A stretch of 41,306 nucleotides of DNA from the NCBI GenBank assembly GCA_902779615.1, contig CACZCM010000007.1, forward strand, positions 1-41,306, given 5' to 3'. Source of the stretch: an uncultured Ruminococcus sp. Its GTDB lineage: Bacteria; Bacillota; Clostridia; Oscillospirales; Acutalibacteraceae. The position numbers and the translations under genes are program-made. Below, piece after piece: positions 23,201-29,925 of this stretch. Position 1 is the stretch's first letter, and the number at the start of each line of letters is the position of its first letter. The notes under the pieces were generated by a model. That model saw nothing but the letters and a program-made list of their open reading frames with translations. It made no database searches and was not told where the DNA came from.

Positions 23201-25773
23201 AGGCAAGACGAAAAGCAGAGGAGGAAGCCAGACGTAAGGCGGAAGAGGAGGCTAAGAGAAAAGCCGAGGAAGAAGCCAAGCGAAAGGCAGAAGAAGCGGC
23301 AAAGCGCAAAGCAGAGGAAGAAGCAAGGCGCAAAGCTGAAGAAGAAGCGAAGCGCAAAGCAGAGGAAGAAGCAAGGCGCAAAGCTGAAGAAGAAGCGAAG
23401 CGCAGGGCCGAGGAAGAGGCACGTATGAGAGCCGAGGAAGAAGCAAGAATCAGAGCAGAATTAGCAGCCAAGATAAGGGCTGAAGAAGAGGCGAAGATCA
23501 GAGCCGAGGAGGAAAGGATCAGAGCCGAAGAGGAAGCACGTATTCGTGCCGAGGAAGAAGCCAGACTCCGTGCGGAGGAGGAGGCTAGATTCCGTGCGGA
23601 AGAAGAAGCGCGTATCCGTGCGGAAGAAGAAAAGCGTCAGGAAGCCGAGCTTGCAGCAATGCGAGACAGGATCAGAGCGGAGATCGAGGCGAAATTCAAG
23701 GTCGAAGAAGAGGCAAGGCGCAAAGCGCAGGAGGAGCAGCAGGCTCAGGCAGCCGCAGAGGCGAAGGCCAAGGAAGAAGCGGCTGCTGCACAGAGGCAGG
23801 CTGCACAAGCAGAGGCTAGCCGAGCAGCAGAAGCTGCAAAAGCTCAGGCTCAGCAGGCTGCAGCCAAGAGCGATGCCGAGGCAAAGCGCAGAGCCGACAG
23901 TATGAGGCTTATACAGGAAGCTCAGGCTAAAATGCGTGAGGAAGAGCGCAAACGCGAAGAAGCACAGCAGAGAGAAGCCGAGCAGCTTAAGCAGGCAGCC
24001 GCAGAGGACGATCTGTTTGATGACGGACTGGATCTCAGCAAGCTTACGCCTCTTCAGAGAAGTATTGAGGAGCAGAAGCGCAGAATGGCGCTTGAGGCAA
24101 GGCGAGATACAAACTCCTATTCACGTATGAATGCGCAGCGCCGCGCGCCTGCAGCCGCACCGGAGCAGCAGCCCGTTCAGCCCGCACTTGTAGATGCCGC
24201 TCAGCATGCGGTACAGGAGCCGCCTAGGACGGTAGCGCCGAGAACACAGCGTTCTCAGCGTGCGATAGAGCGACCGAAGCCCGTTGCACCCGTACAGCCC
24301 GCATCAGAGCCTCCGAAGACCACTTCACCTAGAACTCAGCAGGCGCCGCCGATGACAAGATCAATTTTCGGTTTCAAGAAAAAACCTGTTTACAAGCAGG
24401 AGAAAACCGAAGCAGGCGCAAATGAGTGGAAGTGTCCCGAGTGCGGACTGATAAACGCAAACTACGTAACAACGTGTGCGTGCGGATATCGCAAATCGAC
24501 AAAGAAGCGACACAGCGAAGGTGCACCAGCTCCTCGAAATAATCCCACGCAGGCAGCAGCGCCCGTTCAGGCACCTGCCGCGCCGCCCAGATCGCAGCGT
24601 CCGCCTATGCCGCCCAGAACAGTGAACCCCGTGATGCCGAGAACGCCCGGTCCAGCATCTGTTGTTCCGCCGGTATCTCCGTCGAGAACATATCAGCCGG
24701 CAGTTCCGCCGCAGCAGTCAAGGCCAAATGCATCTGCCGCACCTATCACCAGCAGCAGACGATATCCTGCTCCGGCACGCCCGGCACCTGCACCTGCACC
24801 GGCTCCCGCACCGGCTGCCGAGCCTGAGGTACAGATATCCAACGAAGGCGGTCTGCCGCCCATCGGAACAAAGATGGATATGAGTAAACCGTGGATGTGC
24901 TTCAGATGTCACCGTACAAACGACAGCTATGTAACGACGTGTGCCTGCGGTGTAACAAAACGCAGATGTGCGCGGTTCTACGAAACCGGCGAGGATCCTT
25001 ATGCCGCTCAGGAGGAAGAAGATCTTAAGAAGGCAGCTGAGCGTGAAAAGGCAATGGAGAATATCCGTGAACAGCAGAGCAACTACGGTCCGAAGCTGTT
25101 TGACGATCATGTTATAGTTGAAGTAGAACAGGTTTCAAGGCAAAGCTCCTTGGAGCGCAAGATGACAAATATGCTGAATAATGCGGTAGAAAAGGTCAGC
25201 AGCAGAAATGCTGCGGCACCCGGCCCGGAAGACCGTTTGGAAAGATACAGACAGCAGCAGGCTCCCGCACCGGTTCAGCAGGAAACAAGAGAGCCGAAGT
25301 TCGATGAATGGAAGTGTCCTAACTGCGGAACTATTAATAACAAGTATACCGATGTATGCTCATGCGGATTTACTCAGCAGCAGGCAAGACTGATGAAGCA
25401 GGGAGCTGCAGTTCAGCAGAATTTGCGTCCCGGGGCAGGCCCGGCAGGTTCGAGTCAGATTGGCACAGCGGTAACTCCGCCGCCGATACCCGAACAGCCG
25501 AAGCGTGAAGAGCGTAGAACTCCGCCGAAGTCAATATTTGCCTCAAAGAGAAATCAGCGCCCCGAAACCGGCCCGGCAGCATCGGCAGGTCCTGCAAGCA
25601 GAGTGATGAAATCGCCGCCGCTTACTACAAAGCAGGATAAGGACAGAGAGCCTTACTTTGATGAATGGAAGTGCCCGCTTTGCGGAACGATCAACAATGA
25701 CTACGTAACGGCGTGCAGCTGCGGTTGTACAAAGCGTAAAGCTCAGCACATAAATGCTCAGAGCAAAAAGTAA
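20299..25773 (+). CDS. Giant protein: Q/Y-rich tail, six RanBP2-like zinc fingers, long charged helix
   Basis: I do not recognise this 1824-residue protein as a named family. There is no signal peptide or TM helix, so it should be cytoplasmic. Residues about 35-190 are Q/Y/P/G-rich, with recurrent YPQQ. Six fingers fit W-x-C-x2-C-x3-N-x6-C-x-C-G and start at W347, W659, W1377, W1532, W1671 and W1790. RanBP2-type fingers share that spacing except for a final CxxC. Residues about 718-1237 are an uninterrupted E/K/R/A helix with 8-residue units (AEEEAKRK, AEEEARRK), better suited to a single alpha-helix than to a heptad coiled coil. Pro/Gln-rich linkers join the fingers. The ATG at 20299 follows AGAGGAAG; upstream in-frame codons lack an RBS. 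A strong terminator follows. Confidence 0.9.
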   Translation: MEEQERVNPLGTQPEDEGAEQMPGMGAAGDIGASPQAGGYPAHMGGQPGAVGQYQNAYGYQQSYPQQGAYRQGYPQQNAQAYYPQQGAAGAYNYRNSYPQQGYNQQSGTGPGEYDYRQAGKSPQQPQQQMNYQPAYNMYPGYQYGQMQNGYGYYPQQPYPQQNQPFQYAQQQAGMNPYQQKMAAAANYANQRAKNPNAPITENGEAVIKAPGSGEAPQQGERKMEDNRTTAADSDFVREEIGPDGKKYVVRRVPKTSEKNNAPKAQDSDGGNRQNDQKKPNKYLENQIKSELGEHALENGAVVVYKSDMKKKKKSDNEGHYEPTLEHMLKGPPKRKYEDREAFDFEWKCPKCGMVNPDTIGTCHCGCTQREAKRIKREQRKAEEQKAKEAQSSTPDQQQARPAQQSGQSQQQERPQQSWFVQPGQSQGQPKPAGQFVQPQAQFRQQPAGRFVNPQQTPQVQNRPQINLQQAQPSAQDRFARPQANQTDPEEVTEVTSPNEQDTEAVKAEAQAEIAPQDTAEAQPNGEAEAAVEPQEEFDPEMPDKVELTAEEIKAEIDEFMSAPVQVWRPQSAAGRDNDKAKSEIYVFGKNKNDDKKTEDTKNNKEEPTDKAAEKEKASEDKKSDDKAKADDTKAKPEVSKPESNDSGELDGLVNENEWKCSSCGNINPVSANKCKCGHSRGKRTMSAQDLINATRKKAAVPSADKSDDKNVAADSKVKQEAEKKKAAEEKAKKEAEEKAALKAKIRAEEEQKIKAELEAKRKAEEEAAKKRAAEIERIRAEEEAKIKAEFEAKRKAIEEARQKAREEARRKAEEEAKRKAEEEAKRKAEEEAKRKAEEEAKRKAEEEAKRKAEEEAKRKAEEEAKRKAEEEAKRKAEEEARRKAEEEAKRKAEEEAKRKAEEEARRKAEEEAKRKAEEEARRKAEEEARRKAEEEARRKAEEEARRKAEEEARRKAEEEARRKAEEEARRKAEEEARRKAEEEAKRKAEEEAKRKAEEAAKRKAEEEARRKAEEEAKRKAEEEARRKAEEEAKRRAEEEARMRAEEEARIRAELAAKIRAEEEAKIRAEEERIRAEEEARIRAEEEARLRAEEEARFRAEEEARIRAEEEKRQEAELAAMRDRIRAEIEAKFKVEEEARRKAQEEQQAQAAAEAKAKEEAAAAQRQAAQAEASRAAEAAKAQAQQAAAKSDAEAKRRADSMRLIQEAQAKMREEERKREEAQQREAEQLKQAAAEDDLFDDGLDLSKLTPLQRSIEEQKRRMALEARRDTNSYSRMNAQRRAPAAAPEQQPVQPALVDAAQHAVQEPPRTVAPRTQRSQRAIERPKPVAPVQPASEPPKTTSPRTQQAPPMTRSIFGFKKKPVYKQEKTEAGANEWKCPECGLINANYVTTCACGYRKSTKKRHSEGAPAPRNNPTQAAAPVQAPAAPPRSQRPPMPPRTVNPVMPRTPGPASVVPPVSPSRTYQPAVPPQQSRPNASAAPITSSRRYPAPARPAPAPAPAPAPAAEPEVQISNEGGLPPIGTKMDMSKPWMCFRCHRTNDSYVTTCACGVTKRRCARFYETGEDPYAAQEEEDLKKAAEREKAMENIREQQSNYGPKLFDDHVIVEVEQVSRQSSLERKMTNMLNNAVEKVSSRNAAAPGPEDRLERYRQQQAPAPVQQETREPKFDEWKCPNCGTINNKYTDVCSCGFTQQQARLMKQGAAVQQNLRPGAGPAGSSQIGTAVTPPPIPEQPKREERRTPPKSIFASKRNQRPETGPAASAGPASRVMKSPPLTTKQDKDREPYFDEWKCPLCGTINNDYVTACSCGCTKRKAQHINAQSKK
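22731..23425 (+). repeat. 24-bp in-frame tandem repeat
   Basis: About 28-29 units of a 24-bp sequence of the type GCCGAGGAAGAGGCAAAGCG plus CAAA encode AEEEAKRK or AEEEARRK. Neighbouring units are often identical at the DNA level in the middle of the array (for example 23090-23210) and diverge towards the edges. This points to recent expansion by slippage or unequal crossing over. Confidence 0.95.
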
Positions 25774-25829
25774 AATGCAATACAATTACTCCTGAACATT
25801 TGGCAGCAAAGGTTAGGTGTATGTAAGAT

Positions 25830-25872
25830 CCCCCGAAGGCAGATATGATACTGCTTTCGGGGGTGTCTTTTT
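25830..25872 (+). terminator. Terminator of the giant gene
   Basis: A 13-bp stem (CCCCCGAAGGCAG 25830-25842 with 25851-25863, one G-U pair) with an 8-nt loop is followed by TGTCTTTTT. Confidence 0.92.
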
Positions 25873-26016
25873 ACCGGATATTGTCTTTTGAGTGGTTTGT
25901 TATTGTTCTGTTTTGCTGTATAAAGCTCACTAATACTTTTTATATTATTCGGAAGCGGCAGAAGCAATATTCAAAAAGAGAAGCTCGCTAATAAACGTAT
26001 TTTCTTATTAATGCGG

Positions 26017-26046
26017 CAATTATTACTCCGACAATTATTACTCCGA
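26017..26046. repeat. 15-bp tandem duplication
   Basis: CAATTATTACTCCGA is present at 26017-26031 and again at 26032-26046, followed by a partial third unit. The unit corresponds to the end of module B (ATTGTCGGAGTAAT in the other orientation), so the array grew from the module's edge. Confidence 0.9.
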
Positions 26047-26103
26047 CAATTAAATAATAGTAAGCTGTTAATTGGTTTCTTTAACAGAGGTACCTTGCGG
26101 GGG
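26036..26103 (-). repeat. Dispersed repeat module B, copy 2
   Basis: The reverse complement closely matches 16155-16221: CCCCCGCAAGGTA, then GTTAAAGAAACCAATTAACA, then TATTTAATTGTCGGAGTAAT. It abuts module A copy 2. Confidence 0.85.
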
Positions 26104-26220
26104 ACACTTGCGCACACTTTAGTATTTAGTCTTCAATATCGACTTCACTATTTCTCGTCATTACAAATTTTTGACGTTTCCATCATCCCCAACCCCCTTC
26201 TTCCTCAAGGAAGAAGGGGG
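26101..26220 (-). repeat. Dispersed repeat module A, copy 2
   Basis: Read on the minus strand, a perfect 13-bp hairpin (26193-26205 with 26208-26220) is followed by GACGTCAAAAATTTGT and GACTAAATACTAAAGTG. This matches 29262-29382 over about 115 nt. Confidence 0.88.
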
Positions 26221-26279
26221 ACTGGTCTCGGTCTCGGCTGCCACATTAATAAGGTCTGACAGATCGCAGCAAGAGGGGT

Positions 26280-26335
26280 TCGCCGAGCCTTTTTCAAAAG
26301 GCTTGGGATTTTGAAGGTAAGCGAGACCGATCGGA
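26280..26335 (-). repeat. Degenerate module C
   Basis: GAGCCTTTTTCAAAAGGCTT (26285-26304) and the following TTTTGAAGG...GAGACC mirror the hairpin core and GGTCTC part of module C in inverted orientation, with many differences. A short module B end (26384-26409) lies nearby. Confidence 0.6.
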
Positions 26336-26436
26336 AAGCCCCATGGATAAAGCCGTAAATAAAAGGCTCTGTTTTTAACGGCTGTTTAATTGCCGAAGTG
26401 ATAATAAGCTATGAATGTATGCTTTGTTATCCGGTA

Positions 26437-27714
26437 TTATTGATCCATCGTACAGAGCTTGCCGATGAATATCGGGCAGCTGTAGGTATTGTCGTATATC
26501 ATAAACACGAATGGACGGGTTAGAAAAACTTCTTTAGGTTCTTCGGGAGAAAACGCTGCTGCATTGTCAAACATAGTGACAGCAGTTGCGGCAGCGGCCT
26601 TCGTACCTTTTTCATCAAGTTCAATATGAGTTTTATGGATCACATCTCCGATCACTATGTCTGTGCTTGTTGTTATTCCGCTGAAATCGGCATCGTAAAA
26701 CGCAGACGGCATACCCATGTCTGAAAGCATATTTTTCAGGCTGTAAGTGCTGTCAAATGTAAATTTCGGGATCTTTACCAAAACATCTGTATATGTTTGA
26801 TCGTTGACAAGGCTGTCGATCGTATCCGCTGTTAAGGAGGAAATATAATTAGAAATATCGATATCTTCATTCGGAAGTATTGCGATGAAGCTGTAGTCTC
26901 CGTTTTTATCGGTCTTATAAGGCTTGATAAATCCAGCAGCGTCATCATTCTCAATATATATGCTCTCGGTAGAGTTGAGGTAGTCGGCAGTTGTTGACGT
27001 ACCGTTAAGGTTCATAAAATCTTCGGTGGTTACGTTGTCTTTTGTGTATTCCTCAGTCCATTCGCCTTCAAAAGCAACAGCGTTGAGAAGTACCGATACG
27101 GTGCTTTCGTTTATTGAATCGGGATCGAGGATCTTCGGTATCATTTTGTGGGTCTTGTCGTTCACCCAAGAGTTGATATGATCAACTGTTTTTTCGCTGT
27201 AAACCTCGCTGAAAAGCTCCGCGCCGTAGGTTTGGGTCAATTTGTTTTTAAATTTATCATTGATCGTGATGTCGTCACGCTTCATTATGAACATGGAGTT
27301 TGCAATGCTTAATATATTGTTATTGGCGCTATTCAAATAATTCAATGCATAACTGTTGATATTATCGGCGCTGTTCCTGCTGCCTGCGAGAAGATGTTCC
27401 ATCTCGGTCAATGTGTCGCCATTAGCGCCGTTCATGACCATTGAAAGCGCCATGTAAACCGAGATAGGTGAAACGAGCGTGTTGGTCTCGGGCGAAAAAT
27501 CATCACATTGTTTAAAAAGCTGCGTTGAAAAGGCATTCAAAGCAAGTGTCATAGCTGCGTAGTCGGGAATATCAGATGTTGACGCTGAGATACTTTTGGG
27601 GGAGGGATCATTGTTTGGCGCTTCGGATATTGGCTCGGAAGCGCCGCAGGCAGTGAAATTCATAAATGCAGACAGCGCCAGGGCAGCGGTCAGGATCCGT
27701 TTAAAATTATTCAC
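26437..27714 (-). CDS. Lipoprotein serpin (serine protease inhibitor)
   Basis: This 425-residue protein is a serpin, a suicide inhibitor that traps a protease after cleavage of its reactive-centre loop. The N-terminus is a signal peptide ending in NFTAC with C23 as likely lipidation site, so it should be anchored outside the membrane. Serpin hallmarks include TLVSPISVYMALSMVMNGA, NAVAFEGEW and the C-terminal RPFVFMIYD. The hinge EKGTKAAAATAV has small residues at P12-P9, expected of an inhibitory serpin. By alignment P1 is around Asn in MFDNAAAF, but the loop seems longer than usual, so P1 is uncertain. The start is GTG at 27714 with AAGGAGT upstream. It lies 24 nt after an anti-sigma gene. 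Confidence 0.93.
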   Translation of the reverse strand: MNNFKRILTAALALSAFMNFTACGASEPISEAPNNDPSPKSISASTSDIPDYAAMTLALNAFSTQLFKQCDDFSPETNTLVSPISVYMALSMVMNGANGDTLTEMEHLLAGSRNSADNINSYALNYLNSANNNILSIANSMFIMKRDDITINDKFKNKLTQTYGAELFSEVYSEKTVDHINSWVNDKTHKMIPKILDPDSINESTVSVLLNAVAFEGEWTEEYTKDNVTTEDFMNLNGTSTTADYLNSTESIYIENDDAAGFIKPYKTDKNGDYSFIAILPNEDIDISNYISSLTADTIDSLVNDQTYTDVLVKIPKFTFDSTYSLKNMLSDMGMPSAFYDADFSGITTSTDIVIGDVIHKTHIELDEKGTKAAAATAVTMFDNAAAFSPEEPKEVFLTRPFVFMIYDNTYSCPIFIGKLCTMDQ

Positions 27715-27738
27715 GTAAAAACTCCTTTCGCAGGTACA

Positions 27739-28431
27739 TCATTCAGTAAAAGCAATATCAAAAATTTCCGTAAGCATTTTCTTTGAAGCGTCATCAAGTT
27801 CGAGCTTTTCGACAGATCTGCCGTTGCTGAATTGTATGATATTCTTGTCGGTTATTGTCATTGTTATCGTGTTGTCATAATTCCGATCCGAAAATATCAG
27901 TTCGCCTTTAATAGTGTATTCGTTCACATCATCTGATGAAAGCTCGGTTTCGACCGCAGGCAGTTCCGTCAGGGACATCAGACGTGAGATAACGGCGGGG
28001 TCGGTTATCGTTACGCTCTCTTTTACCGAAAAATCTTCGGAAAATTCGGCTCTGTATGGGGTGAAAACTACATCAGCTCCGTTTTCTGCATCTTCCGCGA
28101 TATCGCCTTTAGGTACCATGCCGCTGAATTCTTCGGCAGAGTCCCCCGCTGCATATTCTTCGTTCAAAGCAGCGGTGTCAGCGGGAGCTTCGGCTGCGTT
28201 CGAAAAATCGGCAGCTGCGGTATCCGCATTGTAAAAAGTGCTGTCTGATTGCGTGGTATTCTCAAAAACGCTGCGAACAGGCAGAAGGTCAAGTCCAACG
28301 GCGGTCAAAACCATTACGGCAGCCGCAGCCGGAACGGCACTCATGCAAATAAGACGGATCTTTTTATCGTGACGCCTGATTTCCTCGGCACGCTCAAACA
28401 CAAGCGCTTCAAACGCCGTATTATCCATCAT
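27739..28431 (-). CDS. Membrane anti-sigma factor (putative)
   Basis: This 230-residue protein has a cytoplasmic N-terminus of about 26 residues, one TM helix (about 27-47), an Ala/Asp/Glu-rich extracytoplasmic linker, and a C-terminal domain of about 110 residues (VFTPYRAEFSEDFSVKES onward) that I do not recognise. The role is inferred from position: its start overlaps the end of the ECF sigma gene by 11 nt, typical of translationally coupled sigma/anti-sigma pairs. GGAGGAGGG inside the sigma gene serves as RBS. There is no zinc-binding HxxxCxxC motif. It would hold the sigma factor at the membrane until an envelope signal arrives. Confidence 0.75.
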   Translation of the reverse strand: MMDNTAFEALVFERAEEIRRHDKKIRLICMSAVPAAAAVMVLTAVGLDLLPVRSVFENTTQSDSTFYNADTAAADFSNAAEAPADTAALNEEYAAGDSAEEFSGMVPKGDIAEDAENGADVVFTPYRAEFSEDFSVKESVTITDPAVISRLMSLTELPAVETELSSDDVNEYTIKGELIFSDRNYDNTITMTITDKNIIQFSNGRSVEKLELDDASKKMLTEIFDIAFTE

Positions 28432-28975
28432 AAGAAAAGCCCTCCTCCGTCAGAATTTTTTTGAGAGCGGCACGCCCTCGTGTGACATAATTGTCGATTT
28501 GTTTCGCAGTTTTGTGCATTGCAGCTGCGGCTTCGCTGTACGACATATTTTCGAAATACACCAGATACAGCGCAGTTCGGTAGTTATCGTTAAGCTTAGG
28601 CAGCGCCTTATGAAGCATTTTTGAGCGTTCATCGGCGAGCATTGCTGATTCCAGATGTTCAAATTCATCATCGGCTGCCATTTGGTGAACATTTTCAAGA
28701 AATGTTATTCTTGAGTGACGGCGAATGTAATTAACAGCCATGTTGTGAGCCATCGAGAATAAGTATGATTTAAGCGATGATCGGAATGAAAATTTTGTGG
28801 GATAGGCGGCGAGCTGCGCAAAGCAGTCTGCGGCAATGTCCTCGGCGGTGTGAGGATCTTTAACGTATGTCGAAATAAAGAATATGATCGGGTCTTTAAA
28901 TTGTTCAATGATCGAGGAAAAAGCCTGTTTATCGCCATCAATATATTTTCGGAGAGAATCCTCAGCGCAGCACAT
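28421..28975 (-). CDS. ECF-type RNA polymerase sigma factor
   Basis: This 184-residue protein has region 2 (FSSIIEQFKDPIIFFISTYV, then AEDIAADCFAQLA, then YLFSMAHNMAVNYIRR) and region 4 (LPKLNDNYRTALYLVYFENM, YSEAAAAMHKTAKQIDNYVT). These bind the -10 and -35 elements. There is no region 3, as in ECF factors. It is the first gene of a minus-strand operon with the anti-sigma and serpin genes, so the serpin is the obvious candidate target. The ATG at 28975 follows a G-rich RBS (GGGGGTGGG). A hairpin at 29002-29021 lies in its leader. Confidence 0.92.
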   Translation of the reverse strand: MCCAEDSLRKYIDGDKQAFSSIIEQFKDPIIFFISTYVKDPHTAEDIAADCFAQLAAYPTKFSFRSSLKSYLFSMAHNMAVNYIRRHSRITFLENVHQMAADDEFEHLESAMLADERSKMLHKALPKLNDNYRTALYLVYFENMSYSEAAAAMHKTAKQIDNYVTRGRAALKKILTEEGFSYDG

Positions 28976-29001
28976 TTGCCCACCCCCATAGATTAGTCGT
29001 A

Positions 29002-29021
29002 TGAGGAGAAAAAACTCCTCA
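29002..29021 (-). promoter_or_regulatory. Leader hairpin of the sigma-serpin operon
   Basis: TGAGGAG (29002-29008) pairs with CTCCTCA (29015-29021) over a 6-nt loop. On the transcribed strand the loop is all T. A TATACT (29033-29028, minus) is a possible -10 box, with no clear -35. Confidence 0.45.
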
Positions 29022-29090
29022 CTGTTTAGTATATAAAAATTTTATCATAAGTTAGGGAGATAGGCAAGAATAAAGTTTCGTAAACACGCA

Positions 29091-29202
29091 GCTTTTGAAT
29101 GAGTTAAAAATTATTAATAAAAGTTTTTTGCGCAGCTTTTTTCAAAAAAGCTTCCGAGGGTGTTCGACGAGCAATGTCATTAACTCAAGGTTCGGTAGAG
29201 CA
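29091..29202 (+). repeat. Dispersed repeat module D, copy 1
   Basis: GCTTTTGAATGAGTTAAAAA, then GTTTTTTGCGCAGCTT and GAGCAATGTCATTAACT, ending in GTTCGGTAGAGCA, match 41119-41230 in the same orientation. Confidence 0.85.
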
Positions 29203-29235
29203 TGCAAGGGCTTCGGTGAGCGCAGCTCCCCGAGG

Positions 29236-29258
29236 GGCGGCGGGCGCAGCCCGCCGCC
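29236..29258. repeat. GC-rich 10-bp hairpin
   Basis: GGCGGCGGGC (29236-29245) pairs perfectly with 29249-29258 over a 3-nt loop, between modules D and A. There is no T-tract. It looks like another element end. Confidence 0.75.
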
Positions 29259-29261
29259 TAC

Positions 29262-29382
29262 AGCCCCCTTCTTCCTTGAGGAAGAAGGGGGCTAGGGATG
29301 ATGGAGACGTCAAAAATTTGTCATAACGAGAAATATTGAAGTCGATAGTGAAGACTAAATGCTAAGGTGGGCGCAAGTGCCC
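29262..29382 (+). repeat. Dispersed repeat module A, copy 1
   Basis: A perfect 15-bp hairpin (29262-29276 with 29279-29293) is followed by GATGATGGAGACGTC and then about 80 nt shared with 26101-26220 (opposite strand). Confidence 0.88.
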
Positions 29383-29543
29383 TAAAGGGGCGAGGGTCTC
29401 CGGCTGGGAGCCGTCCCCGACGGTGGAGACCTCTGCGAAGCAGAAGCACCGACCGACGCGGCAGCGGAGACCTCTGCCTTTGGAAACCGCAAGCCTTTTG
29501 AAAAAGGCTTGGCGAAAGCTTTATGCTGTGCTCTATCGAACCA
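29382..29543 (+). repeat. Dispersed repeat module C, copy 2
   Basis: This matches 9402-9555 and, inverted, 41219-41306. It includes the AAGCCTTTTGAAAAAGGCTT hairpin (29491-29510) and ends CTCTATCGAACC. The start of module C and the end of module D form facing GGTTCG-TAGAGCA ends at 29189 and 29541. Apart from the hairpin at 29002-29021, the modules and the rpoB promoter and leader, the gap 28976-29925 contains nothing else I can support. Confidence 0.85.
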
Positions 29544-29698
29544 CGCACGGAAATATCCCGCCATATGATGCGGATATACATAAAAAATGCACACCCAAGC
29601 CGGTGTTCCAATATAAAGGAGCTGCGATATTGGGTATACTGTGGCTTATTCTATGCCGTTTTTTGTGTTGTCAAGTCCATATTTTTTTGTTTTACCCC

Positions 29699-29727
29699 TT
29701 GACAAACCCGGAACGATACGCTATAAT
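29699..29727 (+). promoter_or_regulatory. Promoter of rpoB-rpoC
   Basis: Perfect TTGACA (29699-29704), a 17-nt spacer and perfect TATAAT (29722-29727), about 200 nt before rpoB. Confidence 0.92.
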
Positions 29728-29733
29728 AGATTA

Positions 29734-29925
29734 TTGTATCATAATAGCCGATTTTGGGCAAAAAACGTTTTTTTGATATTTTTGTCAGTGCAATTTGACT
29801 AAATATCACAAAAATGAATCTAAAAGTTTGTGCAATGATACAAACTTTGTATTACTCGAATTTGTATTGCCGCATAATTTTTGTGCGGCGCGGCTAAACA
29901 TTAAGATTGGAGTGACAGCAAGCCT
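29734..29925 (+). promoter_or_regulatory. Structured rpoB leader
   Basis: The leader carries a perfect 9-bp hairpin, AAAGTTTGT (29823-29831) with ACAAACTTT (29840-29848), and a 6-bp GCCGCA/TGCGGC hairpin (29869-29889). The RBS GGAGTGA (29909-29915) follows. It could mediate autogenous control of RNA polymerase synthesis; this is inference. Confidence 0.45.

Larger units (their letters stand above)
25873..26436. other. Repeat-filled gap between the giant gene and the serpin
   Basis: No gene is supported. The gap holds a 15-bp tandem repeat, module B copy 2, module A copy 2 and a degenerate module C, listed separately. Short open frames here are translations of the repeats. No clear terminator for the minus-strand serpin operon was found. 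Confidence 0.65.

Noticed and set aside
22731..23425. CRISPR array
   Set aside because: The periodic units have no spacers and are in-frame coding repeats; no cas genes are present.
22362..23471. Long open frame on the minus strand (about 369 codons, Ser/Ala/Leu repeats)
   Set aside because: It is the mirror of the 24-bp repeat array in the giant gene; its composition is purely repeat-derived and it has no RBS.
26011..26259. Open frame of 82 codons after the giant gene
   Set aside because: It translates modules B and A and shares its words only with other repeat-derived frames, such as the minus frame at 15831-16256.
29423..29776. Open frame of 117 codons upstream of rpoB
   Set aside because: It runs through repeat module C and across the rpoB promoter, and the same repeat is non-coding elsewhere.
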